Source: Victivallis vadensis | GTDB lineage: Bacteria; Verrucomicrobiota; Lentisphaeria; Victivallales; GWF2-50-93 | Direction of reading: 5' to 3' | Length of the DNA: 39,898 nt | Assembly (NCBI GenBank): GCA_945883805.1 | Contig: CAMCYE010000018.1 | Coordinates: 1-39,898, forward strand | Shown: piece after piece, positions 16,671-24,759 of the stretch | Layout: every line of letters begins with the position of its first letter | Numbering within the stretch: the first letter of the stretch is position 1 | Notes under the pieces: generated by a model | The model's database searches: none | Told to the model about the DNA's origin: nothing | What the model saw: only the letters and a program-made list of their open reading frames with translations | Position numbers and translations under genes: made by a program

Positions 16671-18254
16671 ATGGATATACGCGTAAGATTCGCACCGTCG
16701 CCTACGGGACATGTTCACATCGGGAATATCAGAACCGCCATTTTCAACTGGCTTTTCGCAAGGCACGGCGGTGGAAAATTCCTCCTCCGGGTTGAGGACA
16801 CCGACAAGGAGCGCTCCACCCAGGCCGCCATTGACACTCTTCTTGAATGCATGGGCTGGCTGGGGCTCGACTACGACGAGGAGATTTTCTATCAGGGGCG
16901 CAATGCCGCCGCACATGTCGGAGCCGCTGAAAAAATGCTTTCAAACGGACAGGCGTACCGTCCAAAAGTAGCAGGGCCGGAACCGGCACCTGTAATTTTC
17001 CGGATTCCATGGGATACCGATAACAGCTCTTCGGTCAGAATCGCAGGCGATGCGGAAATCCAAATCGACCCGGCAATGCCGGTAAAAATAGGCAGAACAG
17101 GAATCCAGTTCTCGCAATTGAACGAGAAAGGCAAATCAACGGAGCGTTCAGCCTCCCTTGCCGGCTATCACCAGTTGAAAATATTCGACGCTTCAGGCGT
17201 ACTCGTCTTTGAAATTGAAAAAGAGATTGGAAACATCCTCAACAACGACGCAGTGACCGAACTCGCCAATTGCGCGAAATTCGCATTCCAGAGGCGTGAA
17301 GTAGTATTCAAGGACATTATAAAGGGGGAACTGGCGAAACCGCTCGACACCATGAAGGATCTTGTGATTGTGCGCGGTGACGGGACACCGGTCTTCCATC
17401 TCGCAAACGTCTGCGACGACATCGGCCAGAAAATCACGCATATCATCCGCGGCGACGACCATGTGGAGAACACATACCGCCATATTTTCCTCTTTGCGGC
17501 ACTGGGCTTTCCGATACCGCAGTACGGACATCTCCCAATGATTGTCAACCAGGCGGGGAAACCCTACAGCAAGCGGGACGGGGATGCGTATGTCGGCGAT
17601 TTCAGGAGCAAGGGATATCTGCCGGAAGCCCTGTTCAATTACCTTTCGCTGCTCGGCTGGTCTCCCGGCGACGACAGGGAGAAAATGTCAAGGGGGGAAC
17701 TGGTAGAGGCGTTCACGCTCGAACGCGTGAAAAGTTCATCCGCCCAGTTCGATATCAACAAACTTGGAAACATGAACGGACAATACATGGCGGAAATGGA
17801 TCCTGCGGTATTCACGGAAAAGACATGGCAGATTGCCGGGTCACAGGGCTGGACAGCCGGGATTGACCTGACCTATTTTGCGAAAATCGCAAAACTGATG
17901 CAGTCAAGGATGAAACTTTTCCCCCAGGTCAGTACATGGAAATACTTCTTCTTCGACGAGTTTGAGAAGGATGAGAAAGCCAGCGCCAAACTGCTTGCCG
18001 ACAGGAAATCCGTTGATGCGATAAAATATGTCTTGGAAAATCTTTCATCAGGGCCCGAGTCCGAGTTCAGTCTGGATTCCATACAGAAATCCATACGCGA
18101 GGCTGAAAGCCTGAACGGCATTCAGGAGGGAAAACTGAACCAGCCGCTGAGAATTGCATTGACAGGCCAGACAACCGGGGCCGGTATTTATGAGACCGCT
18201 GAAATGCTCGGCAGGGAAAAGACCTTGAAACGGCTGAAAACTTTCATCTCTTGA
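16671..18254 (+). CDS. gltX: Glutamyl-tRNA synthetase with an internal extra segment and no zinc knuckle
   Basis: 527 residues; it charges tRNA(Glu) (perhaps also tRNA(Gln)) with glutamate in the cytoplasm. The class I HIGH motif is GHVHIG (13-18) in PSPTGHVHIGNIRTA, and the KMSKS equivalent is YSKRDG near 299-304. HIIRGDDHVENTYRH (258-271) is also typical. Two features are odd. The Cys-rich zinc-binding stretch that normally follows the first quarter is replaced by a short link (AYRPKVAGPEPAPVIFRIPW, 95-114). A segment of roughly 90 residues (about 116-209) lies between that point and VVFKDIIKGELAKPLD, where ordinary GltX has only a few. AAGGAAA precedes the ATG. The palindrome GCGAAATTCGC at 17274-17284 lies in the extra segment. 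No frame break is present, so the gene should be functional. Confidence 0.93.
   Translation: MDIRVRFAPSPTGHVHIGNIRTAIFNWLFARHGGGKFLLRVEDTDKERSTQAAIDTLLECMGWLGLDYDEEIFYQGRNAAAHVGAAEKMLSNGQAYRPKVAGPEPAPVIFRIPWDTDNSSSVRIAGDAEIQIDPAMPVKIGRTGIQFSQLNEKGKSTERSASLAGYHQLKIFDASGVLVFEIEKEIGNILNNDAVTELANCAKFAFQRREVVFKDIIKGELAKPLDTMKDLVIVRGDGTPVFHLANVCDDIGQKITHIIRGDDHVENTYRHIFLFAALGFPIPQYGHLPMIVNQAGKPYSKRDGDAYVGDFRSKGYLPEALFNYLSLLGWSPGDDREKMSRGELVEAFTLERVKSSSAQFDINKLGNMNGQYMAEMDPAVFTEKTWQIAGSQGWTAGIDLTYFAKIAKLMQSRMKLFPQVSTWKYFFFDEFEKDEKASAKLLADRKSVDAIKYVLENLSSGPESEFSLDSIQKSIREAESLNGIQEGKLNQPLRIALTGQTTGAGIYETAEMLGREKTLKRLKTFIS
17273..17285. repeat. GCGAANTTCGC palindrome in gltX
   Basis: CGCGAAATTCGCA, read as C-A-K-F-A in the plus-strand gene. 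Confidence 0.8.
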
Positions 18255-18266
18255 AAAATCCGAACA

Positions 18267-18398
18267 AAATCTTACCGCAATTATAGGCCAAGTCGTCTCA
18301 GATCCCGAGTCCCATCATGAGCTCGGGGCAGACGCTTGGCGTTCCCGGGAACGCTGACCGTCTGGTCGGCTCTATGTATTTCTTGTGCGGAAAGACTT
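18267..18398. repeat. Small terminal-inverted-repeat element, copy 1 (left end degraded)
   Basis: Bases 18287-18398 are identical to 37831-37942 over 112 bp. The right end TGTGCGGAAAGACTT is intact; the left end (TCTTACCGCA at 18270-18279) is a decayed version of the AAGTCTTTCCGCACA seen in the other copy. The centre holds the perfect palindrome GCGTTCCCGGGAACGC. It begins just after the gltX stop. Confidence 0.85.
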
Positions 18399-18420
18399 AT
18401 GCCGAGAAGTATCTAAGTCG

Positions 18421-18553
18421 TAATCAAAGAGCACGGCAACGGAGTGCCGTGGTTTAACCGCCTCCGGCGGCGCCAAAGGCGACCAGGGCTACAAAAAATC
18501 CGGACTGTAGCCGCGGCACTCTGTTGCCGCGTTCCTTTTCCGATGAATGCAAC
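18421..18553 (+). repeat. GAGCACG paired-hairpin repeat, copy 1
   Basis: Outer ends TAATCAAAGAGCACG and GCGTTCCTTTTCCGATGAATGCAAC (first 20 matter). Two small hairpins face each other: ACGGCA-ACGGAG-TGCCGT and CGCGGCA-CTCTGT-TGCCGCG. Between them lies a 40-bp module, TTTAACCGCCTCCGGCGGCG..., that recurs in the copy at 29679. Confidence 0.8.
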
Positions 18554-18562
18554 TCGGTACAA

Positions 18563-18612
18563 GCAGACGCTTGGCGTTCCCGGGAACGCTGAATGTCCGG
18601 TCGGCTTCATGG
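18563..18612. repeat. Partial third copy of the terminal-inverted-repeat element
   Basis: The first 30 bases are identical to the centre of 18267-18398, including GCGTTCCCGGGAACGC; the next 20 are similar. Both ends are missing. Confidence 0.7.
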
Positions 18613-18613
18613 A

Positions 18614-18659
18614 TATAGTTTTTCAGATAAATAATTTCATTATTTCCTGAAAAACTATA
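18614..18659. terminator. Long AT-rich hairpin between convergent gltX and uxaE
   Basis: TATAGTTTTTCAG (18614-18626) pairs perfectly with CTGAAAAACTATA (18647-18659); the loop can fold further as AAATAAT-TTC-ATTATTT. It starts five bases after the uxaE stop on the minus strand. It may act as a terminator, although no clear T-run follows on either strand. Confidence 0.45.
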
Positions 18660-18663
18660 GAGG

Positions 18664-19908
18664 CTAGAAAAACACCGGCTTCAGATGGCGGTCAAAGACG
18701 TTTTCGGAAACATTGTCCCCGATGATCTCCTCGTATTCCTCCAAAGCCTTGTAATATCTGTCCCCCATTTCAACCGCAACCTTGTAGCCCACATGGATGA
18801 GCTGACGGAAGTTGGGATTATAGTTGGCGCAAGACTGGTCGTGGCGGAGAGTTTCCGCGAACTTCGCGGAATTCCATTTCTTGACTTCATCCGCGGAAGG
18901 GAGCCTGTCTTTCCTGATGTCAATGACAGTTGCATACGGCCCGCACAGTTCATCGAATCTTCCGAGGGCGGTCACATATATCTGTTTTGCGATTTCGAGC
19001 CCTTCGCCTCCGGCCTGCGCAAGGCCGATGACTTCTTCTAGCCACGTTGTTCCGGCGGTCTTGATATGGAGTCCGGCATTGTGTTTTGCGAGGGCTTTCC
19101 GTATCGGGGCGTATATCGAGAATTTATCGCTTCCGGAATGGACGCTGAGCTTGAGATTCTCCGGGAGCCCGAATTCTTTCACCGCAAACGCGATCACCGC
19201 AAGATCCTGGTTGAATTCCTTTTCAAACTGGGAGATGTCGCCGACATAATCAACGCCCTTATTGAAACGGCCCGTGAATTTAGGGGCGATTGTCTGCGCG
19301 GGAATCTTCTCGTCAGCTATCGCTGCGAGAATAAAGAAAAGCTCAACCGGTGTCTGAGGCGCATCGGTTTCATCCATTGACACTTCGGTGACAAAATTAT
19401 CCTTGCCTTTGACTGATTCAACCTTCCTGTATATTTTTCCCGCCTCTTGGACGGCAAGCAGATATTTGCGGGCTATTTTCTCCAGAGCCTCCCCCGTGAT
19501 GTCGAAGGTTTCGCCGGTTCCGGGAATCTCCAGTTTTCCCACACGGCAGGCATGTTTTTCAACGAAGGACTTTATGCTTTTATCATCGGCGGACTTACCT
19601 GTGAAGTCGGCGACATCCAGTGTGAAAAAATCGCTCGCATCAATGAAGCCGTCGACATTTTTCAGGCTGATGTGGTCGGCATCGACAAAATATGGTGTTT
19701 TCCATCCGAGTGCTTTCACGGCGGCATCGGATTCCTTTCTCACATCTCCCGGCATCGTGTGAATGATCTGGTGTTCGCGGTTGGATTTGTTCCAGACAGG
19801 GGCGATTTCCACTCCTGCTATTTTCGCCTTGATGAACGCCTTGAGCTGGGCTTTGCCCTGGTGCGCGAACCTGTCACCTACGCCCATCGAATACTTCGGA
19901 AGAATCAT
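18664..19908 (-). CDS. uxaE: Tagaturonate epimerase (tagaturonate/fructuronate epimerase family)
   Basis: 414 residues. The protein matches the UxaE family characterised from Thermotoga, which interconverts D-tagaturonate and D-fructuronate during hexuronate use. Shared stretches include FVDADHISLKNVDGF, SVDETDAPQTPVELF, FTGRFNKGVDYVGDISQFEK, LSVHSGSDKFSIYAPI, HIKTAGTTWLEE and FRQLIHVGYK; the His, Asp and Glu residues in these are likely metal and substrate contacts. It is a soluble cytoplasmic enzyme. GAGG lies before the ATG. It follows an alpha/beta hydrolase gene with a 15-bp gap, so both are likely transcribed together. The presence of this enzyme suggests galacturonate (pectin) catabolism that bypasses the tagaturonate reductase branch. 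A 19-bp palindrome copy of the GCGAANTTCGC motif lies in the gene. Confidence 0.9.
   Translation of the reverse strand: MILPKYSMGVGDRFAHQGKAQLKAFIKAKIAGVEIAPVWNKSNREHQIIHTMPGDVRKESDAAVKALGWKTPYFVDADHISLKNVDGFIDASDFFTLDVADFTGKSADDKSIKSFVEKHACRVGKLEIPGTGETFDITGEALEKIARKYLLAVQEAGKIYRKVESVKGKDNFVTEVSMDETDAPQTPVELFFILAAIADEKIPAQTIAPKFTGRFNKGVDYVGDISQFEKEFNQDLAVIAFAVKEFGLPENLKLSVHSGSDKFSIYAPIRKALAKHNAGLHIKTAGTTWLEEVIGLAQAGGEGLEIAKQIYVTALGRFDELCGPYATVIDIRKDRLPSADEVKKWNSAKFAETLRHDQSCANYNPNFRQLIHVGYKVAVEMGDRYYKALEEYEEIIGDNVSENVFDRHLKPVFF
18853..18871. repeat. GCGAANTTCGC palindrome in uxaE, 19-bp symmetrical
   Basis: TTCCGCGAACTTCGCGGAA, symmetrical over all 19 bases around the central C; read as S-A-K-F-A-E on the minus strand. 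Confidence 0.8.
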
Positions 19909-19923
19909 TGAAATACCTCTTAT

Positions 19924-20703
19924 TTATTTTAAATCGTTTACATTTTTTAAAAACTGCGCCAGTTTTCCCGTCCAGTCTTGCACGCCGTCCGGAAGCGGAT
20001 TTTTAATGCCAAACCCATGTCCGCCGCTCTCAGCCTGATGAAAACTGCATTTCATTCCGTGATCCCGGCAATATTCGTCATAAGCGAGCGAACTTGGACG
20101 GTATGGGTCATTTTTTGCGACGAAAACAAACGACGGAACATCCGGAGGGGACACCTCTTCCAGCAACTTGCCATCTTTTTCAAGATATGCCGGATAAACA
20201 AGAACAAGGAAATCCGGCACCGCATCAGGTCCGGTCTCATGGGCAAGGCGTGCCGTCAGGTGTGCTCCCGCCGAAAACCCCATAACCCCGACTTGTTTTG
20301 TGCAAAGACCCAACTCGACACCGCGTTTCCGCAACAGTGCAAAACCGCCCATCGCATCAGAAAGTGCCATTTCACGGGTATTCTCTCCTTCGCCGATACG
20401 GTAAAGAAGCACGGCCGCATCATATCCGCATTTGTTCAGCAGTCTTGCAATGTCACGCCCCTCATGCTTTACAGCAAGTATGGAATAACCCCCTCCAGGA
20501 CAAACCATCACCGTTCCGCACGAAGGCCTGTCCAGGCATGGAAACAGCTCCACTCCCGCCTGTTCCACCTTATGAATCCGTTCGATGCCGTCTCCGCCGA
20601 CTTCAACGGCTGGAGCAGGCAAGCCGTCCCTGCCATCAAGAGCCACCCTGCGCAGATCTTCAGGATGCACCGACGACAAAACGGCAGAGGCGTGATAATT
20701 CAT
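19924..20703 (-). CDS. Alpha/beta hydrolase, acetyl-xylan-esterase-like
   Basis: The start at 20703 (MNYHASAVLSSVHPEDL) follows GGAGAAG by five bases; an ATG at 20733 is rejected. 259 residues. The fold's key sites are visible: oxyanion segment CPGGGYSILAVKHEG (68-82), nucleophile Ser144 in MGFSAGAHL, Asp199 in AKNDPY and His229 in GGHGFG. The HxGGGY-type oxyanion segment and spacing resemble family CE7/CE10-like esterases that remove acetyl or other acyl groups from plant sugars. No signal peptide is seen, so it should act in the cytoplasm on imported oligosaccharides. Its pairing with uxaE suggests it removes substituents from pectin fragments; the exact ester is unknown. Confidence 0.82.
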   Translation of the reverse strand: MNYHASAVLSSVHPEDLRRVALDGRDGLPAPAVEVGGDGIERIHKVEQAGVELFPCLDRPSCGTVMVCPGGGYSILAVKHEGRDIARLLNKCGYDAAVLLYRIGEGENTREMALSDAMGGFALLRKRGVELGLCTKQVGVMGFSAGAHLTARLAHETGPDAVPDFLVLVYPAYLEKDGKLLEEVSPPDVPSFVFVAKNDPYRPSSLAYDEYCRDHGMKCSFHQAESGGHGFGIKNPLPDGVQDWTGKLAQFLKNVNDLK

Positions 20704-20825
20704 GATCTTCTCCATTTCAAAAAGATTTTGCAAATCAGGGGTGAATCTACCCCGTTAAAAACAAAACTGCGAATATATTTATTGTGAATATTCGGGAAAT
20801 ACTCCAAATATCCTTCACCTTGAGT

Positions 20826-21027
20826 CAGGCGGCCGCAACTCCAGTCGTCAGTCGTCAGTCGCTGGTCGCTGGTCGCTGGTCGCTGGTCGCTGGTCGCTGG
20901 TCGCTGGTCGCTGGTCGCTGGTCGCTGGTCTCTGGTCACTCGGTCACTCGGTCACTTGGTCACTGATCACTTGGTCACTGATCACTTGGTCACTGATCAC
21001 TGGTCACTTCGAAATTCCCATATGTTG
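20826..21027. repeat. Conserved-end element with a 165-bp heptamer tract
   Basis: It begins CAGGCGGCCGCAACT and ends CACTTCGAAATTCCCATATGTT. Bases 20842-21006 are a run of about 23 7-bp units: CAGTCGT, then CTGGTCG about ten times, then CTCGGTCA/CTTGGTCA/CTGATCA-type units. The run reads through in the frame of the next gene (VTDHLVTDHL...), but that reading is an accident of the repeat. With the 122 bp before it (20704-20825), this fills the gap between the divergent esterase and protease genes. Confidence 0.85.
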
Positions 21028-21057
21028 AATTACCAATTCAAACGGCTAACTTTACAA

Positions 21058-22323
21058 ATGAACAATATCCTAATCATAATTCTCGCTGCGTACGCAATTG
21101 TCAGGGCGTTCGATTTTCTATTGGACTACCTGAACTATAAACACCTCAGGATGTCCGGACATCTGATTCCGGATGAATTCAAAGGCGGAATTGACGCCGA
21201 AAAACTCAAAAAGACTTCCGATTATACCGTGGACAAGATGCGTTTCGGTTTCATCTGCACCATCTTTGACGAGGCGCTCATCCTGATTTTCATATTTTCC
21301 GGTCTGCTGGACGCATACAGTTCCTGGATAACCGGCTTCGGACTGAACTTCATAGTTTCAGGGCTCGCATTCTTCCTTCCGCTGATTTTCATTAAAACCG
21401 CCCTCGGAATTCCTTTTAGTCTGTACAGCACCTTTAAAATTGAGAACAAATACGGATTCAATGAAATGACACTGAAACTATGGCTGGGTGACTTGGTGAA
21501 ATCGCTCATAATCTCCGCGGTAATGCTCTCAGTCCTGATTTCTGCGGCTTTCGCAATAATCGCCGCAAACCCGGCGTTCTGGTGGTTCTGGGTGTGGCTG
21601 CTGTTCTTCATATTCAGCATTTTTCTCATGTACATTTCCCCGTACGTCATTGAGCCCTTGTTCAATAAATACACGCAGATAGAAGATGAATCGCTTGTCA
21701 CCGACATTTCCTCTCTCATGCAGAAGGCCGGAATTAAAATAAGCAAGGTGCAGAAAATGGACGCGTCGAAGCGCACAAAACACAGCAACGCGTATTTCAC
21801 CGGCATCGGGCATGTGAAACGAATCGTACTCTTCGACACACTGCTCCGGCAGATGGAAAAGCATGAAATCCTTGCAGTCCTCGCACATGAGGCCGGTCAC
21901 TGGAAACGAAAACATGTACTGAAGCTCCTCTTCATCGTTGAAACAGGCGCCCTGATTTCCTCGTATGTAGCCTTCCTGATTTTAAAGGGCGACATCCTGC
22001 CCCGGATATTCCACCTCTCCGGCGACAGCTTCTCCGCAAAAATAATCCTGCTGGGCTTCATCGCCTCAATAGCCACATATCCGATTGCTCCGATATTCAA
22101 CTTCATGTCAAGGAAATTCGAATGGGAGGCCGACAGGTTCGCCTGCGACCTTACAGGAGAAAACCAAAACCTGGTTTCGGCGCTGATAAAACTTTCCGCC
22201 GAAAACCTCTCAAACCTCCACCCCCACCGCCTATACGCCAAATTCCATTATTCGCATCCGCCTGTAACGGAGCGGATCAGATACCTCAAGCAATTCATTG
22301 TCATCCCACGGGATAATGGATGA
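21058..22323 (+). CDS. M48-family membrane zinc metalloprotease (Ste24/CAAX protease-like)
   Basis: The start at 21058 (MNNILIIILAAYAIVRAFDF) is chosen because the frame upstream runs into the heptamer repeats; an ATG at 21022 is possible. 421 residues. Several hydrophobic segments come first (about 2-20, 70-95, 100-120, 145-195), then the zinc motif HEAGH at 277-281, two further membrane segments, and the third ligand in FEWEADRFAC near 355-359. This order is that of Ste24-type proteases, which cut membrane-associated or misfolded proteins; the CAAX activity of eukaryotes is not implied. The C-terminal YSHPPVTERIRYL also fits the family. No strong ribosome-binding site is visible. Confidence 0.9.
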   Translation: MNNILIIILAAYAIVRAFDFLLDYLNYKHLRMSGHLIPDEFKGGIDAEKLKKTSDYTVDKMRFGFICTIFDEALILIFIFSGLLDAYSSWITGFGLNFIVSGLAFFLPLIFIKTALGIPFSLYSTFKIENKYGFNEMTLKLWLGDLVKSLIISAVMLSVLISAAFAIIAANPAFWWFWVWLLFFIFSIFLMYISPYVIEPLFNKYTQIEDESLVTDISSLMQKAGIKISKVQKMDASKRTKHSNAYFTGIGHVKRIVLFDTLLRQMEKHEILAVLAHEAGHWKRKHVLKLLFIVETGALISSYVAFLILKGDILPRIFHLSGDSFSAKIILLGFIASIATYPIAPIFNFMSRKFEWEADRFACDLTGENQNLVSALIKLSAENLSNLHPHRLYAKFHYSHPPVTERIRYLKQFIVIPRDNG

Positions 22324-22435
22324 ATGGATTTATTCGCCAATGGCGGATTATTGGATTAATGGATGGCTGGGTATGAGTTCAAAGAGAATTTAAAATGTCT
22401 ATTTTGTATTCAGAAATAGACTGACTTGAAAAGCC

Positions 22436-22464
22436 TTGCCGGAATATGTAGATTACCGCAAATA
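22436..22464 (+). promoter_or_regulatory. Candidate promoter of hicBA (and perhaps tmk-holB)
   Basis: TTGAAA at 22436-22441 and TAGATT at 22459-22464, 17 bp apart, 27 bp before the hicB ATG. The -10 box is only moderately close to consensus. Confidence 0.4.
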
Positions 22465-22491
22465 CAAGTGAATATAAGGTTGCGGTGAAAA

Positions 22492-22698
22492 ATGAAATTC
22501 AATATAGTCATAGAACGCGATGAAGATGGAATCTGGATTTCCGAGTGCCCATCCATTCCGGGATGTGTAAGTCAGGGGAACACGAAGGATGATGCAATAA
22601 AAAATATTATGGAAGCGATTCATCTCTGTCTTGATGTTAGAGCTGAACATGGTCTGCCCTTGACCGTTGAAACAAGACAAGTTGAGGTAATGGTATAA
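22492..22698 (+). CDS. hicB: HicB-family antitoxin
   Basis: 68 residues covering only the partial RNase H-like domain of HicB: FNIVIERDEDGIWISECPSI is followed by GCVSQGNTKDDAIKNIMEAI, the typical pattern in which a short strand pair is followed by a helix. It would bind HicA and block its active site. There is no C-terminal DNA-binding part, so autoregulation would need another protein or another surface. The stop TAA shares its last base with the hicA start (TAATG). The GGTTGCGGTG stretch before the ATG is a weak ribosome-binding site. Confidence 0.85.
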   Translation: MKFNIVIERDEDGIWISECPSIPGCVSQGNTKDDAIKNIMEAIHLCLDVRAEHGLPLTVETRQVEVMV

Positions 22699-22922
22699 TG
22701 CCTTCCATTCCTTCCCTGAAAGCAAAAGACGTCATTAAAGCCTTCCAATGCATGGGATGGTCTGTCGCCAGACAGAAAGGAAGCCATATCATAATGGTCA
22801 AAGACGGGGAAATTGCCTCCTTGTCCGTCCCGAATCACAATCCTGTCGCAAGGGGAACTTTACGTAGCTTGATTCGCTCTGCAAACATAACAGTCCAAGA
22901 TTTTATTAATTCATCAAAATAG
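22698..22922 (+). CDS. hicA: HicA-family mRNA interferase toxin
   Basis: 74 residues with the double-stranded-RNA-binding-like fold of HicA: SLKAKDVIKAFQCMGWSVARQ, then GSHIIMV with the catalytic His30, and the conserved C-terminal VPNHNPVARGTLRSLIRSAN. It cleaves mRNA in a translation-independent way when HicB is lost. Antitoxin-first order is one of the two known arrangements. The tmk start lies eight bases after the stop, which places a toxin-antitoxin module directly in front of two DNA replication genes. Confidence 0.9.
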   Translation: MPSIPSLKAKDVIKAFQCMGWSVARQKGSHIIMVKDGEIASLSVPNHNPVARGTLRSLIRSANITVQDFINSSK

Positions 22923-22929
22923 GACTGTC

Positions 22930-23568
22930 ATGACACAAGGCTATTTTATCACTTTCGAGGGGAGCGAATGCGCGGGCAAATCAACGCATATCAAACTCCT
23001 CAGCAAATATTTCCTGGACAATGGAATCAACTGCGTTGTCACCCGTGAACCGGGCGGCACAGAGATCGGCGAGGAAATCAGGCAGATAGTAAAACATCAT
23101 GCCGGCAAAAACCCGGTTGCCGATGAAACAGAACTCCTGCTCTTCGCGGCAAGCCGCGCACAGCACATGCGGGAAGTCATCATTCCGGCCCTGGATGGAG
23201 ACGCGTACGTCATCTGCGACCGTTTTACGGATTCAACAGTCGCCTATCAGGGATATGCCAGGGGGCTGGACATGAATTTCATCGGAACACTGAACCGCTT
23301 TGCGACTATAGGCCGTTCTCCCGACCTCACAATCATTCTCGACCTCACCCCTGAGGAAAGCCTGGCAAGGAGAATCACAAGAAACGAAAACGACAGAATA
23401 GAGGCCGAGGATATTTCCTTTCATTCGAAAGTACGGGAGGCATTTTTAAGAATAGCTTCCGAAGAACCTCAGCGAGTCAAAATAATAAGTTCGGCCGGAA
23501 GCATCGGCTCCGTCCACAACGAAATTGTGAAAACTGTCAAAAATGCAATTGCTTCAGTTCCAAAATGA
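22930..23568 (+). CDS. tmk: Thymidylate kinase
   Basis: 212 residues; it converts dTMP to dTDP with ATP in the cytoplasm. The P-loop is GSECAGKST (10-18), followed by TREPGGTEIGEEIR, the CDRFTDSTVAYQGYARGLD motif that binds the nucleotide and Mg, and the LID segment SLARRITRNENDRIE. The length is that of the family. AGGA lies 6 bases before the ATG. The last 26 bp overlap the start of holB, so translation of the two is probably coupled; tmk-holB is a common bacterial order. Confidence 0.95.
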   Translation: MTQGYFITFEGSECAGKSTHIKLLSKYFLDNGINCVVTREPGGTEIGEEIRQIVKHHAGKNPVADETELLLFAASRAQHMREVIIPALDGDAYVICDRFTDSTVAYQGYARGLDMNFIGTLNRFATIGRSPDLTIILDLTPEESLARRITRNENDRIEAEDISFHSKVREAFLRIASEEPQRVKIISSAGSIGSVHNEIVKTVKNAIASVPK

Positions 23569-24601
23569 ATTCCCATTCGTCGTAAATGCCCTGCTTTCCG
23601 CAAAGAGGGCGGGACGTCTCTCCCACTCTTTCATTGTTCACAGCGATGACAGCACCCTTTCTGCGGATTTCGCAATATCTCTTGCGCAGGCAGTCTCATG
23701 CCCTGAACCTTTTGATTCGGGAGACGCCTGCGGAGAATGCCAGGTCTGCCGCCAGTTGGAAAACAGGACTTATTCGGAGCTCTTCGCTCTGGCACCGGTT
23801 TCAAAATCAAGACAGATTGTAATCGGCAAGGACAGCGATGAACCCGACACCATGCGCTGGTTCCAGTCACAGTTCCATCTCAAAAGCGTTTCCGGCGGCG
23901 GAATGAAGATCGGAATCGTTTATGATGCCGACTGCATGAACCAGGAGGCGCAGAACTGTTTCCTGAAGACGCTTGAAGAACCACCACCTTCGAGCCTGCT
24001 CATCCTTCTGACCCCAAATCCGTTCACGCTCCTGCCCACAATCCGTTCCCGCTGTCAGAACATCCTCCTCCTGCGCAACAAATCGGTTTATGACGCGGAG
24101 AAAATGAAAGATGTTCTTCCGGTCCTGCACATGCTGTCTTTTGGAAAGGCGGACATATCCGTAGCGGAAACATGCGCATCCGAACTTATCTGCATTTCAG
24201 GAAAACTCCACGACATTGCGGAGGAAAAAATCGCAGGGAAATGGAAAAAATTCCTAGGCGACACGAAAAACCTCGAATCTGCGGGACAAAAACTGATCGA
24301 GAAACGCTTTGACGCCGCCGTCGCATCTGAATATCTCGGAATGAGAAATTCATTCTTAAGCATGATTCATGCGTGGTTCGCACATGTCCACATGCTCTCG
24401 CAGGGAATCCCGCTGGACAGTCTGGCAAACCCCGAACTTGTTTCCGGATTTAAAATAAAACCCGAAGACATTGACCCGAAAAAGGCGTATCGCTCTCTCC
24501 GGCTTTCGGAAAACCTGCTCCAGGTGCTTCAGTGGAGCGTGAACGGCGATCTGGCACTGCGGGAATTCTGTTTGAATGTAGCACTGGGAAGCAAGAAATA
24601 A
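23543..24601 (+). CDS. holB: DNA polymerase III delta-prime subunit
   Basis: 352 residues. It is part of the clamp loader that places the beta clamp on DNA. The AAA+ core is seen in LSHSFIVHSDDSTLSADFAI, where the Walker A motif is not functional, as expected for delta-prime, and in the zinc-binding CPEPFDSGDACGECQVCRQL. VYDADCMNQEAQNCFLKTLE is followed by PPSSLLILLTPNPFTLLPTI and RSRCQNI, the sensor and SRC region. The C-terminal half is more divergent. The ATG at 23543 lies within the end of tmk; a later start would cut into the first conserved helix. Confidence 0.88.
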   Translation: MQLLQFQNEFPFVVNALLSAKRAGRLSHSFIVHSDDSTLSADFAISLAQAVSCPEPFDSGDACGECQVCRQLENRTYSELFALAPVSKSRQIVIGKDSDEPDTMRWFQSQFHLKSVSGGGMKIGIVYDADCMNQEAQNCFLKTLEEPPPSSLLILLTPNPFTLLPTIRSRCQNILLLRNKSVYDAEKMKDVLPVLHMLSFGKADISVAETCASELICISGKLHDIAEEKIAGKWKKFLGDTKNLESAGQKLIEKRFDAAVASEYLGMRNSFLSMIHAWFAHVHMLSQGIPLDSLANPELVSGFKIKPEDIDPKKAYRSLRLSENLLQVLQWSVNGDLALREFCLNVALGSKK

Positions 24602-24602
24602 G

Positions 24603-24677
24603 TTTTAAGTTTTAGGTGTTAAGTTTTAAGCAAGAGATTTTTACTTAACACCTAACACTTAAAACTTAACACTTAAA
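24603..24677. repeat. TTAAGTTTTAGGTGTTAAG inverted repeat
   Basis: AAGTTTTAGGTGTTAAGT-type units on the left pair with ACTTAACACCTAACACTT at 24643-24660 with one mismatch, and shorter units of TTAAGTTTTAAG extend the symmetry. It follows the holB stop by one base and could stop transcription or be a mobile repeat. Confidence 0.6.
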
Positions 24678-24759
24678 CAAAAATCTTAAAATTCCGAACG
24701 GGATTGCGCAACATGGAATCACGGAATATATTGGGTGCAACAATTTCAATGGAGGAAAA

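Noticed and set aside
19978..20787. Plus-strand frame of 269 codons antisense to the alpha/beta hydrolase
   Set aside because: The hydrolase has a full catalytic triad and ribosome-binding site on the minus strand; the antisense frame runs into repeats and has no motif.
20956..21057. N-terminal extension of the M48 protease (VTDHLVTDHL...)
   Set aside because: It is simply the heptamer repeat read in an open frame; the family start and membrane helix begin at 21058.
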